DNA of 64,000 nt. It comes from Rhodonellum sp041748555. Its GTDB lineage: Bacteria > Bacteroidota > Bacteroidia > Cytophagales > Cyclobacteriaceae. The notes below the pieces were generated by a model, which had not been told where the DNA came from, made no database searches, and was given only the letters and a program-made list of their open reading frames with translations. A program made the translations under genes and the position numbers. This document shows, one piece after another, positions 36,161 through 45,734 of this stretch. The stretch covers positions 28,814-92,813 of the forward strand of contig JBGTDA010000171.1 of assembly GCA_041748555.1 (NCBI GenBank). Reading direction: 5' to 3'. Within the stretch, counting starts at the first letter, position 1; every line of letters starts with the position of its first letter.

Positions 36161-37780
36161 ATGGGTCTATCCACCAAATATATCTTTATAACCGGAGGCG
36201 TTACCTCATCCCTTGGAAAAGGCATCATTGCTGCTTCCCTGGCTAAATTACTACAAGCCAGAGGGTTTAGCGTGACCATCCAAAAATTTGATCCTTATCT
36301 GAATATCGATCCTGGGACGCTCAATCCCTATGAACACGGGGAATGTTATGTGACCGAGGATGGTGCCGAAACCGATTTGGACCTTGGACATTACGAACGT
36401 TTTCTCAACCACCATACTTCCCAGAACAACAATGTCACCACAGGAAGGATATATAACAATGTCATTACCAAAGAAAGAAAAGGTGAATTTCTGGGTAAAA
36501 CCGTTCAGGTAATTCCTCATATAACTGATGAAATCAAACGCAATTTTTTCCTGATGGGAGAAAACAACGAGTTTGATGTAATCATCACCGAAATAGGTGG
36601 ATGTGTGGGAGATATTGAATCTTTACCCTTTATAGAGGCCGTAAGACAGGCCCGTTGGGATTTGGGTCCAAACAATGTATTGGTAGTCCATCTGACACTA
36701 ATTCCCTATCTCTCAGCAGCAAAAGAACTCAAAACCAAACCTACACAGCATTCTGTAAAGCAGCTTCTGGAAGCAGGTATTCAGCCTGACATATTGGTAT
36801 GCCGTACCGAACACCATTTGCCTCTTGAGGTAAAGAAAAAACTGGCGCTATTCTGCAATGTCCAGTTCAACTGTGTAATAGAGGCTATGGATGCTGATTC
36901 CATCTATGACGTGCCGCTTCTGATGAAAAAAGAAAAGCTTGACGAGCGCGTCATGAGCAGACTGAAACTTACCTCAAAAACCAACACAGATCTGGAGCAG
37001 TGGAAAGATTTTCTTGGCAAACTGAAAAATCCCACCCAGGAAGTGAATATAGCTCTGATTGGAAAATATGTTTCTTTGCCCGATGCATATAAATCCATCA
37101 TTGAATCATTTTTTCATGCGGGTGCGGCATTGGAATGCAAGGTAAATCTTAGCTTGATCTCTTCTGAAGAATTAAATACCGAAAATGTAGATAAGAAATT
37201 AGAAGAGCTGGATGGAATTCTGGTGGCTCCGGGTTTTGGGGAGAGAGGACTTGACGGAAAAATCGAAGCTGTTAAATTTGCCCGGGAAAACAGGATTCCG
37301 TTCTTTGGTATATGCCTTGGATTGCAGGTAGCAGTGATTGAATTTGCCCGGAATGTATTGGGATTATCGAGTGCCAACAGTACTGAAATGGATTTTCAGA
37401 CCCCGGATCCGGTTATTGCTTTGATGGAAGAACAAAAAAACATTGCCCAAATGGGCGGAACAATGCGATTGGGTTCCTATCCTTGCAACCTCAAAAAAGG
37501 AAGTAAGGCATTGAATGCTTACGGAAAAACGAGGATTGAAGAAAGACATCGGCATCGATATGAGTTCAACAATGCATATCTAAAAGAATTTGAAGCAAAT
37601 GGTTTTGTAGCTACAGGAATTAATCCCGACACAAAACTTGTGGAAATCATGGAGCTTAAAGCCCATCCTTGGTATGTGGGAACACAGTTTCATCCGGAAT
37701 ACAAAAGCACTGTTTTAAATCCACATCCTTTGTTTTTGAAATTCATCAAAGCAACTATTGAAAACAAAAAAAATAAATAA
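36161..37780 (+). CDS. pyrG: CTP synthase
   Basis: A 539-residue enzyme making CTP from UTP, ATP and glutamine. The synthetase domain starts with FITGGVTSSLGKG, and the class I glutamine amidotransferase domain has the catalytic Cys in GICLGLQ and the His-Glu pair in FHPEYKS. The frame is open to 36038, but the ATG at 36161 gives the conserved start of the family. Confidence 0.97.
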   Translation: MGLSTKYIFITGGVTSSLGKGIIAASLAKLLQARGFSVTIQKFDPYLNIDPGTLNPYEHGECYVTEDGAETDLDLGHYERFLNHHTSQNNNVTTGRIYNNVITKERKGEFLGKTVQVIPHITDEIKRNFFLMGENNEFDVIITEIGGCVGDIESLPFIEAVRQARWDLGPNNVLVVHLTLIPYLSAAKELKTKPTQHSVKQLLEAGIQPDILVCRTEHHLPLEVKKKLALFCNVQFNCVIEAMDADSIYDVPLLMKKEKLDERVMSRLKLTSKTNTDLEQWKDFLGKLKNPTQEVNIALIGKYVSLPDAYKSIIESFFHAGAALECKVNLSLISSEELNTENVDKKLEELDGILVAPGFGERGLDGKIEAVKFARENRIPFFGICLGLQVAVIEFARNVLGLSSANSTEMDFQTPDPVIALMEEQKNIAQMGGTMRLGSYPCNLKKGSKALNAYGKTRIEERHRHRYEFNNAYLKEFEANGFVATGINPDTKLVEIMELKAHPWYVGTQFHPEYKSTVLNPHPLFLKFIKATIENKKNK

Positions 37781-37856
37781 AACGAAATACGTTTTTAAAA
37801 TACACCGGTAACCCAAGGATATTGTGGCATTATAAGCTGCCATAATTACTTTGTGT

Positions 37857-37864
37857 TACCTTTG
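37857..37864 (+). promoter_or_regulatory. -7 element upstream of yidC
   Basis: TACCTTTG, followed by C, is a perfect TAnnTTTG match 29 bp before the yidC ATG. The -33 element is not clear. It also lies inside the frame upstream of the chosen yidC start, which argues for the ATG at 37893. Confidence 0.5.
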
Positions 37865-37892
37865 CATTTCAAAAGCAAAAAAATTTTGGAAC

Positions 37893-39698
37893 ATGGATAG
37901 AAATCAAGCGACGGGATTAATCCTTTTCGCAGCAGTACTTCTCATTTATTCTTTATTCTTTGCAACAACCCCGCAGCCTGAGAATATAGAAGAAACCCAA
38001 ACAGAAGAGGCTGTTCAAAATGCACAGCGCGTACCGGATCAAACCGTTTCAGAATTACCAGGCACATTACCGGACAGCATTCAGGATCTTAAAGCCCAAT
38101 CCCAGTATGGGGTTTTTGCAGGCTTGGTGAGTGGCAGCGCACAAAAAGAAGTTATCGAGAATGACAAAATGATTGTTACTTTCTCGACAAAAGGTGGGGA
38201 AATCACCGAGGTGATACTTAAGGATTTCAAATCTTATGACCAGGGGCCTTTGGTGATCATGGATGAGGATCATTCACAGATCAATTATCAAATCAAAACT
38301 CCCCAGGGACTCATCAGCCTCAATGATTTTTATTTCACCCCAAAAATATCAACCTCCGAAACAGAGGGCGTTCAATCCACTCAGATAGAATTTACTGCCA
38401 ATACAGGATCGGGAGTAATTACCAGAACCTATTCATTGGCTCCTGAAACCTATATTGTCAACAATACAATTGCATTTACGGGTTTGAGCGGGCAATTGAC
38501 CACCCCAAGTGTTGATATACTTTGGGAAGATAGATTGGTCAAACAGGAACGGGACATTGCAGAATCCAGAAGAAAGACCAATATAAATTTCTATACCACT
38601 GATGGCTCTTACGATTATCTCAGCCTCACCAGTGATGCTGATGATGAGACCGTCAGTGAGCCGATAAAGTGGATGAGTTTTAGCCAAAGGTTCTTTACCT
38701 CCAGTATTATTGCTGCCAACCAATTCAATGGAGCTGTCTTCAATCAGCTGACACCAACGGATACTCTTTCTGTAAAAAATGTAAAAGCGGCTATCGTATT
38801 GCCTTTGGAAGATGGGAAAGCCACAGTCAGTTATTTCTTTGGACCAAACAATTACAATCTGCTGAAAAAGATCACCCCCGGGTTTGAAAACAACGTGGAC
38901 ATGGGTTACTTCTTTGTCAGCTGGGTAAATAAGTACATCATTGTAAACCTGTTTCAGTTTCTGGAGAGATTCTTCACCAATTATGGTGTCATCATCATCT
39001 TGATTGTATTTATCATCAAGTTGTTTCTCTTCCCTCTTACCTACAAATCGTATGTGGGAATGGCCAAGATGAGGGTGATCAAGCCGGAAATAGATGAGCT
39101 TAAGGAAAAATACAAAGATGATCCGACTAAGCAACAGCAGGAACAGATGAAGCTTTTCGGTAAACTAGGCGTGAGTCCGATCAGTGGTTGTCTTCCCTTG
39201 TTGCTCCAGATGCCGTTTTTGTTTGCCATGTTCTTTTTCTTTCCAAATTCGATTGAGCTAAGACAGGAATCTTTCTTATGGGCAGATGATCTTTCCACTT
39301 ATGATTCCATTATGAATCTTCCATTCACTATACCTTTCTATGGATCGCATGTCAGTTTGTTTACCCTCCTGATGACTATATCACAGATTGCCTACACCAG
39401 GTTCAACAATCAGCTGACTGCGGCTTCAGGTCCGATGAAAAACCTTGGCTATATCATGCCGATAGGCTTTATGTTCGTACTGAACTCCTACCCTGCTGCT
39501 TTGAGTTTTTACTATTTTGTTTCAAATATGGTAACTTTTGGACAACAGGCCCTGATCAAGCTTTTTGTGGATGATGAAAAAATCAGAGCCAAAGTTGAAG
39601 AAAGCAAGCTTAAAAACGTAAACAAAAAGAAATCCAAATTCCAACAGAAGCTGGAAGATGCCATGAAAGCAGCTGATACAGCAAAGAAGAAAAAGTAA
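37893..39698 (+). CDS. yidC: Membrane protein insertase YidC
   Basis: A 601-residue inner-membrane insertase. The first membrane helix is at residues about 8-24 (LILFAAVLLIYSLFF). A large periplasmic domain follows (about 50-340), and the conserved 60KD_IMP domain closes the protein (GVIIILIVFIIKLFLFPLTYKSY, then PISGCLPLLLQMPFLFAMF). The tail is Lys-rich and could contact ribosomes. The ATG at 37893 is preferred over the upstream frame. Confidence 0.95.
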   Translation: MDRNQATGLILFAAVLLIYSLFFATTPQPENIEETQTEEAVQNAQRVPDQTVSELPGTLPDSIQDLKAQSQYGVFAGLVSGSAQKEVIENDKMIVTFSTKGGEITEVILKDFKSYDQGPLVIMDEDHSQINYQIKTPQGLISLNDFYFTPKISTSETEGVQSTQIEFTANTGSGVITRTYSLAPETYIVNNTIAFTGLSGQLTTPSVDILWEDRLVKQERDIAESRRKTNINFYTTDGSYDYLSLTSDADDETVSEPIKWMSFSQRFFTSSIIAANQFNGAVFNQLTPTDTLSVKNVKAAIVLPLEDGKATVSYFFGPNNYNLLKKITPGFENNVDMGYFFVSWVNKYIIVNLFQFLERFFTNYGVIIILIVFIIKLFLFPLTYKSYVGMAKMRVIKPEIDELKEKYKDDPTKQQQEQMKLFGKLGVSPISGCLPLLLQMPFLFAMFFFFPNSIELRQESFLWADDLSTYDSIMNLPFTIPFYGSHVSLFTLLMTISQIAYTRFNNQLTAASGPMKNLGYIMPIGFMFVLNSYPAALSFYYFVSNMVTFGQQALIKLFVDDEKIRAKVEESKLKNVNKKKSKFQQKLEDAMKAADTAKKKK

Positions 39699-39702
39699 AG
39701 AA

Positions 39703-39727
39703 GAGAGGCCGAGAATGGGCCTCTTAT
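39703..39727 (+). terminator. Hairpin after yidC
   Basis: AGAGGCC (39704-39710) pairs with GGCCTCT (39718-39724), followed by TATC and a T-poor tract. A weak intrinsic terminator. Confidence 0.55.
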
Positions 39728-39813
39728 CAATATTTAATGGATTTTGAAATTTTCGGATTCAAGGAAATTATATCCGGGATTCATCCCCTATCCACATCTT
39801 GATGTGGAAAACA

Positions 39814-39849
39814 TTTCGTTTTATCTAAAATTTTAAATGATATCTTTGC
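39814..39849 (+). promoter_or_regulatory. Promoter of the UPF0173 hydrolase gene
   Basis: TATCTTTG with C (39841-39849) is a perfect -7 element. A TTTCG stretch at 39814 lies in the -33 region. It is 31 bp upstream of the ATG. Confidence 0.55.
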
Positions 39850-39879
39850 AGAGAAGCAAAACCAAGAATTTTAACTACC

Positions 39880-40563
39880 ATGATTGAAATCACTTATTAT
39901 GGACATTCGGCTTTTTTGGTAAAGATCAAGGACATAAAAATTCTCTTCGATCCGTATATTACTCCCAATCCGAAAGCGTCCCATATTGATATTTCCAAAA
40001 TTCAGGCTGATTACATTCTGATTACCCATGGACATGAAGACCACGTGGCAGATGCGGAAAATCACGCCAAAACTACCGGAGCTATGTTGGTTTCCAATTT
40101 TGAAATTGTTACCTGGTTTGAAGGAAAAGGAATTATCAATACCCATCCCATGAATCTTGGCGGCAGTAAAACATTTGATTTTGGAAAGGTAAAATATGTC
40201 AATGCAGTTCATAGCAGCACACTTCCTGACGGCAGCCCGGCGGGAAATCCCGGAGGCTTCGTTATCAAGCATTCAGAAGGTTGCTTTTATTTTGCAGGTG
40301 ATACGGCCTTGACTTATGATATGAAACTCATTCAGGAAGAATTTTCCGTTGATTTTGCCGTTTTGCCGATTGGGGATAATTTTACGATGGGAATTGAAGA
40401 TGCGGTAAAAGCGGCAGGATTTGTAGGAACAGAGAAAATCATAGGCATGCATTATGATACTTTTCCTTATATAGAAATAAATGGCAATGCTGCAATAAAT
40501 GCCGCAAGGGAAGCCGGTAAAGAATTGGTTTTGCTTAATATTGGAGAAACTATTACCCTTTGA
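39880..40563 (+). CDS. UPF0173 metal-dependent hydrolase (MBL fold)
   Basis: A 227-residue metallo-beta-lactamase-fold protein. The metal motif is THGHEDHVADA near residues 49-59. It opens with EITYYGHSAFLV and has the LPDGSPAGNPGGFVI and FAGDTALTYD segments of the UPF0173 family. The substrate is not known. It precedes the parAB genes by 9 bp. Confidence 0.9.
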   Translation: MIEITYYGHSAFLVKIKDIKILFDPYITPNPKASHIDISKIQADYILITHGHEDHVADAENHAKTTGAMLVSNFEIVTWFEGKGIINTHPMNLGGSKTFDFGKVKYVNAVHSSTLPDGSPAGNPGGFVIKHSEGCFYFAGDTALTYDMKLIQEEFSVDFAVLPIGDNFTMGIEDAVKAAGFVGTEKIIGMHYDTFPYIEINGNAAINAAREAGKELVLLNIGETITL

Positions 40564-40572
40564 CCGGAAATA

Positions 40573-41352
40573 ATGGGAAAAATAATTGCAATAGCAAATC
40601 AAAAAGGGGGAGTTGGTAAAACCACTACTGCCATGAATCTAGCAGCCAGTTTGGCTGTATTGGAACATAAAACATTGGTAATCGATGCAGATCCGCAGGC
40701 AAATACTACATCCGGATTGGGTCATGATCCTAAGGAAATTGATGTCAGCATCTATGAATGTATGGTAGATGGTATCGATATCGAAACCATCATCCGTAAT
40801 ACAAGTATAGCAGGGTTGGACCTTGTGCCGTCACATATAGATCTAGTCGGCGCCGAAGTGGAAATGATCAACCTCGATAACAGAGAAGAAAAAATGAAGG
40901 CCGTCATTTCCAAAGTGGCGGAATTATATGAGTTTATCATCATTGATTGTTCGCCTTCTTTGGGACTGATTACCATCAATGCTCTCACAGCAGCCAATTC
41001 TGTCATTATACCCGTCCAATGTGAATATTTCGCTTTGGAAGGACTGGGCAAACTTCTCAATACCATCAAAATCATACAAACCCGCCTCAATCCGGATCTT
41101 GAACTGGAGGGAATTCTATTGACTATGTACGATGTCCGCTTGAGACTTTCCAACCAAGTAGTAGAAGAAGTAAGGTTACATTTCAAGAATCTGGTTTTCA
41201 ATACGATTATCCCAAGAAATGTGAGACTGAGTGAGGCTCCAAGTTTTGGCTTACCTGCCATCGCATTCGATGCAGATGGCAAAGGAGCCATTGCTTATCT
41301 TAATCTGGCGAGTGAAATAGCTGCAAAAAACGGAGTAGAAAAAGTTAATTGA
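40573..41352 (+). CDS. parA: Chromosome partitioning ATPase ParA (Soj)
   Basis: A 259-residue deviant Walker ATPase. KGGVGKTTT (residues about 11-19) is the Walker A motif, with IDADPQANTT and IIDCSPSLG as later motifs. With ParB it segregates the chromosome origin. parB follows 12 bp downstream. I saw no perfect parS site in the window. Confidence 0.95.
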   Translation: MGKIIAIANQKGGVGKTTTAMNLAASLAVLEHKTLVIDADPQANTTSGLGHDPKEIDVSIYECMVDGIDIETIIRNTSIAGLDLVPSHIDLVGAEVEMINLDNREEKMKAVISKVAELYEFIIIDCSPSLGLITINALTAANSVIIPVQCEYFALEGLGKLLNTIKIIQTRLNPDLELEGILLTMYDVRLRLSNQVVEEVRLHFKNLVFNTIIPRNVRLSEAPSFGLPAIAFDADGKGAIAYLNLASEIAAKNGVEKVN

Positions 41353-41364
41353 TAATATAGCAAT

Positions 41365-42282
41365 ATGGCTGATAATAAACCTATACAAAAAAAGAGCGCG
41401 CTGGGAAGAGGGTTAGGTGCTTTATTGCAGGATTCTCCGCAGAAAAACAAAAATCAGGATCTCATACCGCCTCAGTCCTCTGCCGGGATATATGAAATCA
41501 TGCTGACAGAAATTCAGGTGAATCCCTATCAGCCAAGAGTTCATTTTGACAAGGAAACCTTACAGGAACTTGCGGATTCCATTCAGGTGCAAGGAATCAT
41601 ACAGCCTGTAACAGTGCGGAAACTGGAAGACGGGGCCTTTCAGCTGATCTCGGGTGAAAGACGTTTTCAGGCTTCCAAGATTGCCGGTCTGGATAGAATC
41701 CCTGCTTATGTCCGCACCGCAAACGACCAACAGATGTTGGAGATGGCACTCATCGAAAACATTCAGCGCGAAAATCTTAATGCCTTGGAAATTGCCCAGT
41801 CCTATCAAAGATTATTGGCAGAATGTGATCTCAAGCAAGAAGAGCTCGGCACACGTGTCGGCAAAAACAGGACAACGGTAAATAATTATCTAAGACTTTT
41901 AAAACTCCCTCCGGATATTCAGGCAGGGATCAGAGATCAAAAAATATCCATGGGTCATGCCAGGGCTCTGATCAACATTGAAGATATCGACAAGCAACTG
42001 GATTTGTTTAAGCGGACTGTAGAAGAGGAACTGAGTGTACGGAAGGTGGAGTCCCTGGTCAAAAGCCTCAACGACGGGCCTGAGGAAAAGGCTGACAAAA
42101 ATCCGCAAACCCTTGATCCAGTAAGAAAATTCGAAATCGGAAAAATCCAAAACCGACTGGCAAGCCACTTTGGGACAAAAGTCCAGTTAAAATCAGATCC
42201 AAAAAACAAAGGGGAAATTAAAATTCCATTTCGATCCACAGAAGATTTAAATAGGATTCTGGAAATTCTTGAGATTATCTAA
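41365..42282 (+). CDS. parB: Chromosome partitioning protein ParB (Spo0J)
   Basis: A 305-residue protein. The N-terminal basic start (KKSALGRGLGALL) contains the ParA-stimulating segment. The ParB/Srx CTPase domain has NPYQPR and SGERRFQASKIAGL. A helix-turn-helix (EELGTRVGKNRTTVNNYLRLL) and a C-terminal dimerisation region close the protein. Its DNA target is parS. Confidence 0.95.
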   Translation: MADNKPIQKKSALGRGLGALLQDSPQKNKNQDLIPPQSSAGIYEIMLTEIQVNPYQPRVHFDKETLQELADSIQVQGIIQPVTVRKLEDGAFQLISGERRFQASKIAGLDRIPAYVRTANDQQMLEMALIENIQRENLNALEIAQSYQRLLAECDLKQEELGTRVGKNRTTVNNYLRLLKLPPDIQAGIRDQKISMGHARALINIEDIDKQLDLFKRTVEEELSVRKVESLVKSLNDGPEEKADKNPQTLDPVRKFEIGKIQNRLASHFGTKVQLKSDPKNKGEIKIPFRSTEDLNRILEILEII

Positions 42283-42333
42283 AAGGTGCTTTCAATCTGT
42301 TTTATAAAACCAGTCTTTTACAAAGCCAAAGCA

Positions 42334-42897
42334 ATGATTTTCTTGAAGATCATTGCTGTTTTTGTATTTGCATTTTTTATTCATAAGCCTGCTTCAGGCC
42401 AGGTAGTGATCATTGCCGAGGATATCATCACCAGTGATACAGTGAGGATGATAAAGGACCCAAAAGTGGCCACCATTCTTTCCGCAGTATTGCCAGGAGC
42501 AGGCCAGGTTTATAACGGAAAAGTCTGGAAAGTTCCCATCCTCTATGGCGGCATTATTACCAACATTTATTTTGCCGAATTCAACAACAGGCGGTACCAA
42601 TTGTTCAGAGAAGCACTGTTTACCTTTGACAGGCAAGATCCACAAAACCCGAATCCTTTTCCAAACCTAAACAGGGATGCCCTTGTCAGGAACGTGAATT
42701 ATTGGCGAAGAAACAGGGATATGGTATATATTTTATTCGGTGCCATTTACGCACTTAATATTATTGACGCTCAGGTGGATGCACATCTTTCGGGATTTGA
42801 TGTCAGTGAGGATTTAACGCTGCACCTGGAACCTACATTTGAATCACTCACCGCCGGAGGAACACTGTTTGGAATGTCATTGAAATTAAAATTTTAA
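42334..42897 (+). CDS. DUF5683 domain protein, exported
   Basis: A 187-residue protein with a signal peptide (IFLKIIAVFVFAFFIHKPASGQ). The frame runs back to a GTG at 42286, but the ATG at 42334 precedes the signal peptide. The conserved DUF5683 features are ATILSAVLPGAGQVYNGK and the VPILYGGI segment. The function is unknown. It regularly sits between parB and dapB in Bacteroidota. Confidence 0.85.
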   Translation: MIFLKIIAVFVFAFFIHKPASGQVVIIAEDIITSDTVRMIKDPKVATILSAVLPGAGQVYNGKVWKVPILYGGIITNIYFAEFNNRRYQLFREALFTFDRQDPQNPNPFPNLNRDALVRNVNYWRRNRDMVYILFGAIYALNIIDAQVDAHLSGFDVSEDLTLHLEPTFESLTAGGTLFGMSLKLKF

Positions 42898-42900
42898 GCT

Positions 42901-43632
42901 ATGAATATTTTATTATTGGGCTATGGGAAAATGGGCAAGATCATAGCTGATCTTGCCGAATCCCGCGGACATCACATCGTAGGAAGAATTAATATCGACA
43001 ACCGTCATGAACTTGAGGAATTATCCTCAGAGAAAGTCGACATCATCATTGAATTCAGTCAGCCTGAAGCTGCTGTTGAAAATATAACATGGGGAATCGA
43101 AAGAGGAATTCCTGTCGTGAGCGGTACCACCGGATGGTTGGATAAATATGCTGATATTGAAAGAATGACTTTATCCAAAGGGGGTACCTTCTTTTATACC
43201 TCAAACTACAGCATCGGTGTAAATATTTTCTTCAAAATCAATGGATATCTGGCCAAACTGATGGATGATCAGCAGGACTATAAAGTCAATATCGAAGAAA
43301 TCCATCATACAGAAAAAAAGGACGCACCCAGCGGAACTGCCATTACTCTGGCAGAAGATATCATCAACAAAATTGATTGGATAAGGCGATGGGATCCGAC
43401 CGATCAGCTGCCCGATAATGAACATTCTTTAGCTATTACTTCCAAGCGGGTTGACCCTGCTCCAGGCACTCATATCGTACGCTATCAGTCTGAAATAGAT
43501 GATATTGAGATCAAACATACTGCCCACAACAGGAAGGGATTTGCCCTTGGTGCGGTTTTGGTAGCCGAGTGGATTAAAACAAAAAAAGGGGTACTATCAA
43601 TGGATGATTTCCTATCTTTCCAAAATTTTTAA
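42901..43632 (+). CDS. dapB: 4-hydroxy-tetrahydrodipicolinate reductase
   Basis: A 243-residue reductase of the lysine and meso-diaminopimelate pathway. NAD(P)-binding GYGKMGKII at the N-terminus, VSGTTGW near residue 74 and the catalytic EIHHTEKKDAPSGTA near residue 138 are all present. It lies 4 bp after the DUF5683 gene and 4 bp before lepB. Confidence 0.95.
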   Translation: MNILLLGYGKMGKIIADLAESRGHHIVGRINIDNRHELEELSSEKVDIIIEFSQPEAAVENITWGIERGIPVVSGTTGWLDKYADIERMTLSKGGTFFYTSNYSIGVNIFFKINGYLAKLMDDQQDYKVNIEEIHHTEKKDAPSGTAITLAEDIINKIDWIRRWDPTDQLPDNEHSLAITSKRVDPAPGTHIVRYQSEIDDIEIKHTAHNRKGFALGAVLVAEWIKTKKGVLSMDDFLSFQNF

Positions 43633-43635
43633 AAA

Positions 43636-44715
43636 ATGAATAAAGAGAATAAAAATAAAAAGTCACCTATCCGTGAATGGGCGGACGCGTTGCTCTTTGC
43701 TATTGTGGCTGCCAGTTTGATCAGATGGCTTTTGCTGGAGCCTTTTACTATACCTACAGCTTCAATGGAAAAATCACTTTTGGTAGGTGATTTTTTGTTT
43801 GTAAGCAAGATGCATTATGGAACCAGAATACCCAGAACCCCATTACAAGTACCGCTGACCCATCAAAAAATTTGGGGATCAAACAGTAAATCCTATTCCG
43901 AACTGATTGAATTCCCTTATTTCAGATTACCCGGTTTTACTTCTGTAAAAAGAAACGATGTAGTAGTATTCAATTGGCCTTCAGAATTCGAATATCCGGT
44001 GGATCTGAAAACCAATTATATCAAGAGAGCTGTTGCAATCGCAGGTGATGTCATAGAAATAAGAAATACTCAGGTGGTGGTAAATGGAGAACCGAGTACA
44101 AATCCGGAAAATCTGCAATTGTCTTATGATGTCATTACAAGCAGGGCATTAGGTGCTGATTTTTTCGAAGAATATGGGATAAATCAGGACAGTTTTATTC
44201 CCTTTTCCAACAGTACGGGTTATATGGTTTTTGCGACTGATGAATCGGCCATGAGGCTTGAAAAATCGCCGGCAATCAGTTCCATTACATTACGTGCCGA
44301 CAGGGAAGAATTCGGTGATCCCAGGGTTTTTCCTGATGGCGCATATTTTGGCTGGAACAAGGACCATTACGGGCCATTGGAGGTTCCTGCTGCCGGTTGG
44401 ACCATCACTTTGGATAAGGAAAACATAGCCAAATATGGTTACACCATCCAGAAATATGAAGGAATTGCCTCGGTCACTATTGAAGACAATCAGCTTTTCA
44501 TCGATGGTCAGATAGCCGATACCTACACATTCAAACAGGATTATTACTTTATGATGGGCGACAACAGACATGATTCTCTGGACTCAAGGTACTGGGGATT
44601 TGTCCCTGAAGATCATATTGTGGGAAAAGCATGGTTTCTCTGGCTTTCCCTGGATAAACATGAATCCATGTTCAATAAAATCCGATGGAGCAGATTCTTT
44701 AATCCTATAAATTAA
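43636..44715 (+). CDS. lepB: Signal peptidase I (long form)
   Basis: A 359-residue membrane-bound serine protease that removes signal peptides. One N-terminal membrane helix contains ADALLFAIVAASLI. The catalytic Ser lies in TASMEKSLLVGDFLFVSK near residue 42 and the Lys in NYIKRAVAIAGDVIE near residue 136. The C-terminal motif is MMGDNRHDSLDSRYWGFVP. The extra length between Lys and the last motif is usual for Bacteroidota. It closes the parA-lepB operon. Confidence 0.95.
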   Translation: MNKENKNKKSPIREWADALLFAIVAASLIRWLLLEPFTIPTASMEKSLLVGDFLFVSKMHYGTRIPRTPLQVPLTHQKIWGSNSKSYSELIEFPYFRLPGFTSVKRNDVVVFNWPSEFEYPVDLKTNYIKRAVAIAGDVIEIRNTQVVVNGEPSTNPENLQLSYDVITSRALGADFFEEYGINQDSFIPFSNSTGYMVFATDESAMRLEKSPAISSITLRADREEFGDPRVFPDGAYFGWNKDHYGPLEVPAAGWTITLDKENIAKYGYTIQKYEGIASVTIEDNQLFIDGQIADTYTFKQDYYFMMGDNRHDSLDSRYWGFVPEDHIVGKAWFLWLSLDKHESMFNKIRWSRFFNPIN

Positions 44716-44723
44716 AACAATTG

Positions 44724-44761
44724 CAAAAGAATACCCCTATTAAAACAGGGGTATTCTTTTA
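44724..44761. terminator. Rho-independent terminator after lepB
   Basis: AAAAGAATACCCCT (44725-44738) pairs with AGGGGTATTCTTTT (44747-44760). The strong stem and T-run end the lepB operon. It works on both strands. Confidence 0.9.
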
Positions 44762-44819
44762 CTTAAATTGAATTAGCTATACAAAAGCAGTTATTTTTAC
44801 TGCGGACAATCCGGATAAA

Positions 44820-45042
44820 ATGAAGTAAAGTTAAAAATTTTTAGTTGGGCAAAATCAGGAACAGTATCAAGATATCTTCTGGAAGTTGATCATAAAAATT
44901 CCTAGTGGATAGTGGATTGTTTCAGGGATTGAAAGAGCTTCGACTGAGAAATTGGGATTCTCTTCCTATTTCACTTGCCATTGCAAGCCTCAAAAATACC
45001 GGGCAGCTCACTCATTATGCTCTGATGAATAAAATAGTTTGA
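44820..45042 (+). pseudogene. Relic of a beta-CASP metallo-beta-lactamase RNase gene (N-terminal part)
   Basis: Several frames chained together give a protein N-terminus: ATG AA(frame change) GTAAAGTTAAAA, then TVSRYLLEVDH, a second frame change, then LVDSGLFQGLKELRLRNWD and LPI, and finally QLTHYALMNKIV where the family has the L-T-H-x-H-x-D-H metal motif. That is the start of the MBL-fold RNA exonuclease family with beta-CASP domain. Only the first 70 or so codons remain. It has at least two frameshifts and a broken metal site. The rest of the 44716-45164 spacer has nothing else besides the lepB terminator. Confidence 0.75.
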
Positions 45043-45164
45043 ATATATCCCTCGATCGGATCAACGATTGGAATTATTTCCTTTTAAATTTTTAACTTTT
45101 TTTTAGAAATCAATGCAACCTATTTTTACAGATCGGTATCTCATTTATAGAAAGCCACAACAAC

Positions 45165-45734
45165 ATGTTTATCAAAAAAACTTTTTCGAGTGAAGCAGAC
45201 ATCATCAGAGGTTGCCTAAATGACGAGCGGAAAGCTCAGCAGCACCTTTATGATACTTATTCCCGAAAGTTTTTGGCCATCTGTTTTCGATATATCAAAG
45301 ACAGGGATCTGGCAGAAGACGTGATGATAGAAGGCTTTATGAAGATCTTTGACAAGCTTCCGCAATATCAGGCCAAAGGCAGTTTTGAAGGCTGGATGAA
45401 AAGAATAATGGTAACCCAATCTCTGCTCACACTGAGGGACAACAAAAATCTGAGCATGGAGGTGAACATGGAAAGCCACCTTGAATTTCCGGACCAACCC
45501 TATGAAATCAACCACCTTGAGGCCAATGAGCTGATGGAGCTGGTCCAAGAACTGCCTACCGGATACCGGACTGTCTTCAACCTTTATGCAATTGAAGGAT
45601 ACAGTCATTCAGAAATAGGAGAACTCCTGGGAATAACGGAAAGCACCTCAAAGTCACAACTCAACAGAGGAAGAAATATATTGAAGCAAAAAATAGCCGA
45701 ACAACAACTAAAAGAAAGGAAAATCAATGGCTAA
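45165..45734 (+). CDS. ECF-type RNA polymerase sigma factor
   Basis: A 189-residue sigma-70 family factor. Region 2 contains FLAICFRYIKDRDLAEDVMIEGFMKIF, and region 4 contains LPTGYRTVFNLYAIEGYSHSEIGELLGI with the helix-turn-helix STSKSQLNRGR. It heads an operon of a membrane protein, two barrels and a GIN-domain protein. It overlaps the next gene by 8 bp. Confidence 0.92.
   Translation: MFIKKTFSSEADIIRGCLNDERKAQQHLYDTYSRKFLAICFRYIKDRDLAEDVMIEGFMKIFDKLPQYQAKGSFEGWMKRIMVTQSLLTLRDNKNLSMEVNMESHLEFPDQPYEINHLEANELMELVQELPTGYRTVFNLYAIEGYSHSEIGELLGITESTSKSQLNRGRNILKQKIAEQQLKERKING

Noticed and set aside
38433..39134. 233-codon frame antisense to yidC
   Set aside because: It lies fully inside yidC, whose motifs are unambiguous. 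No recognisable protein is encoded.
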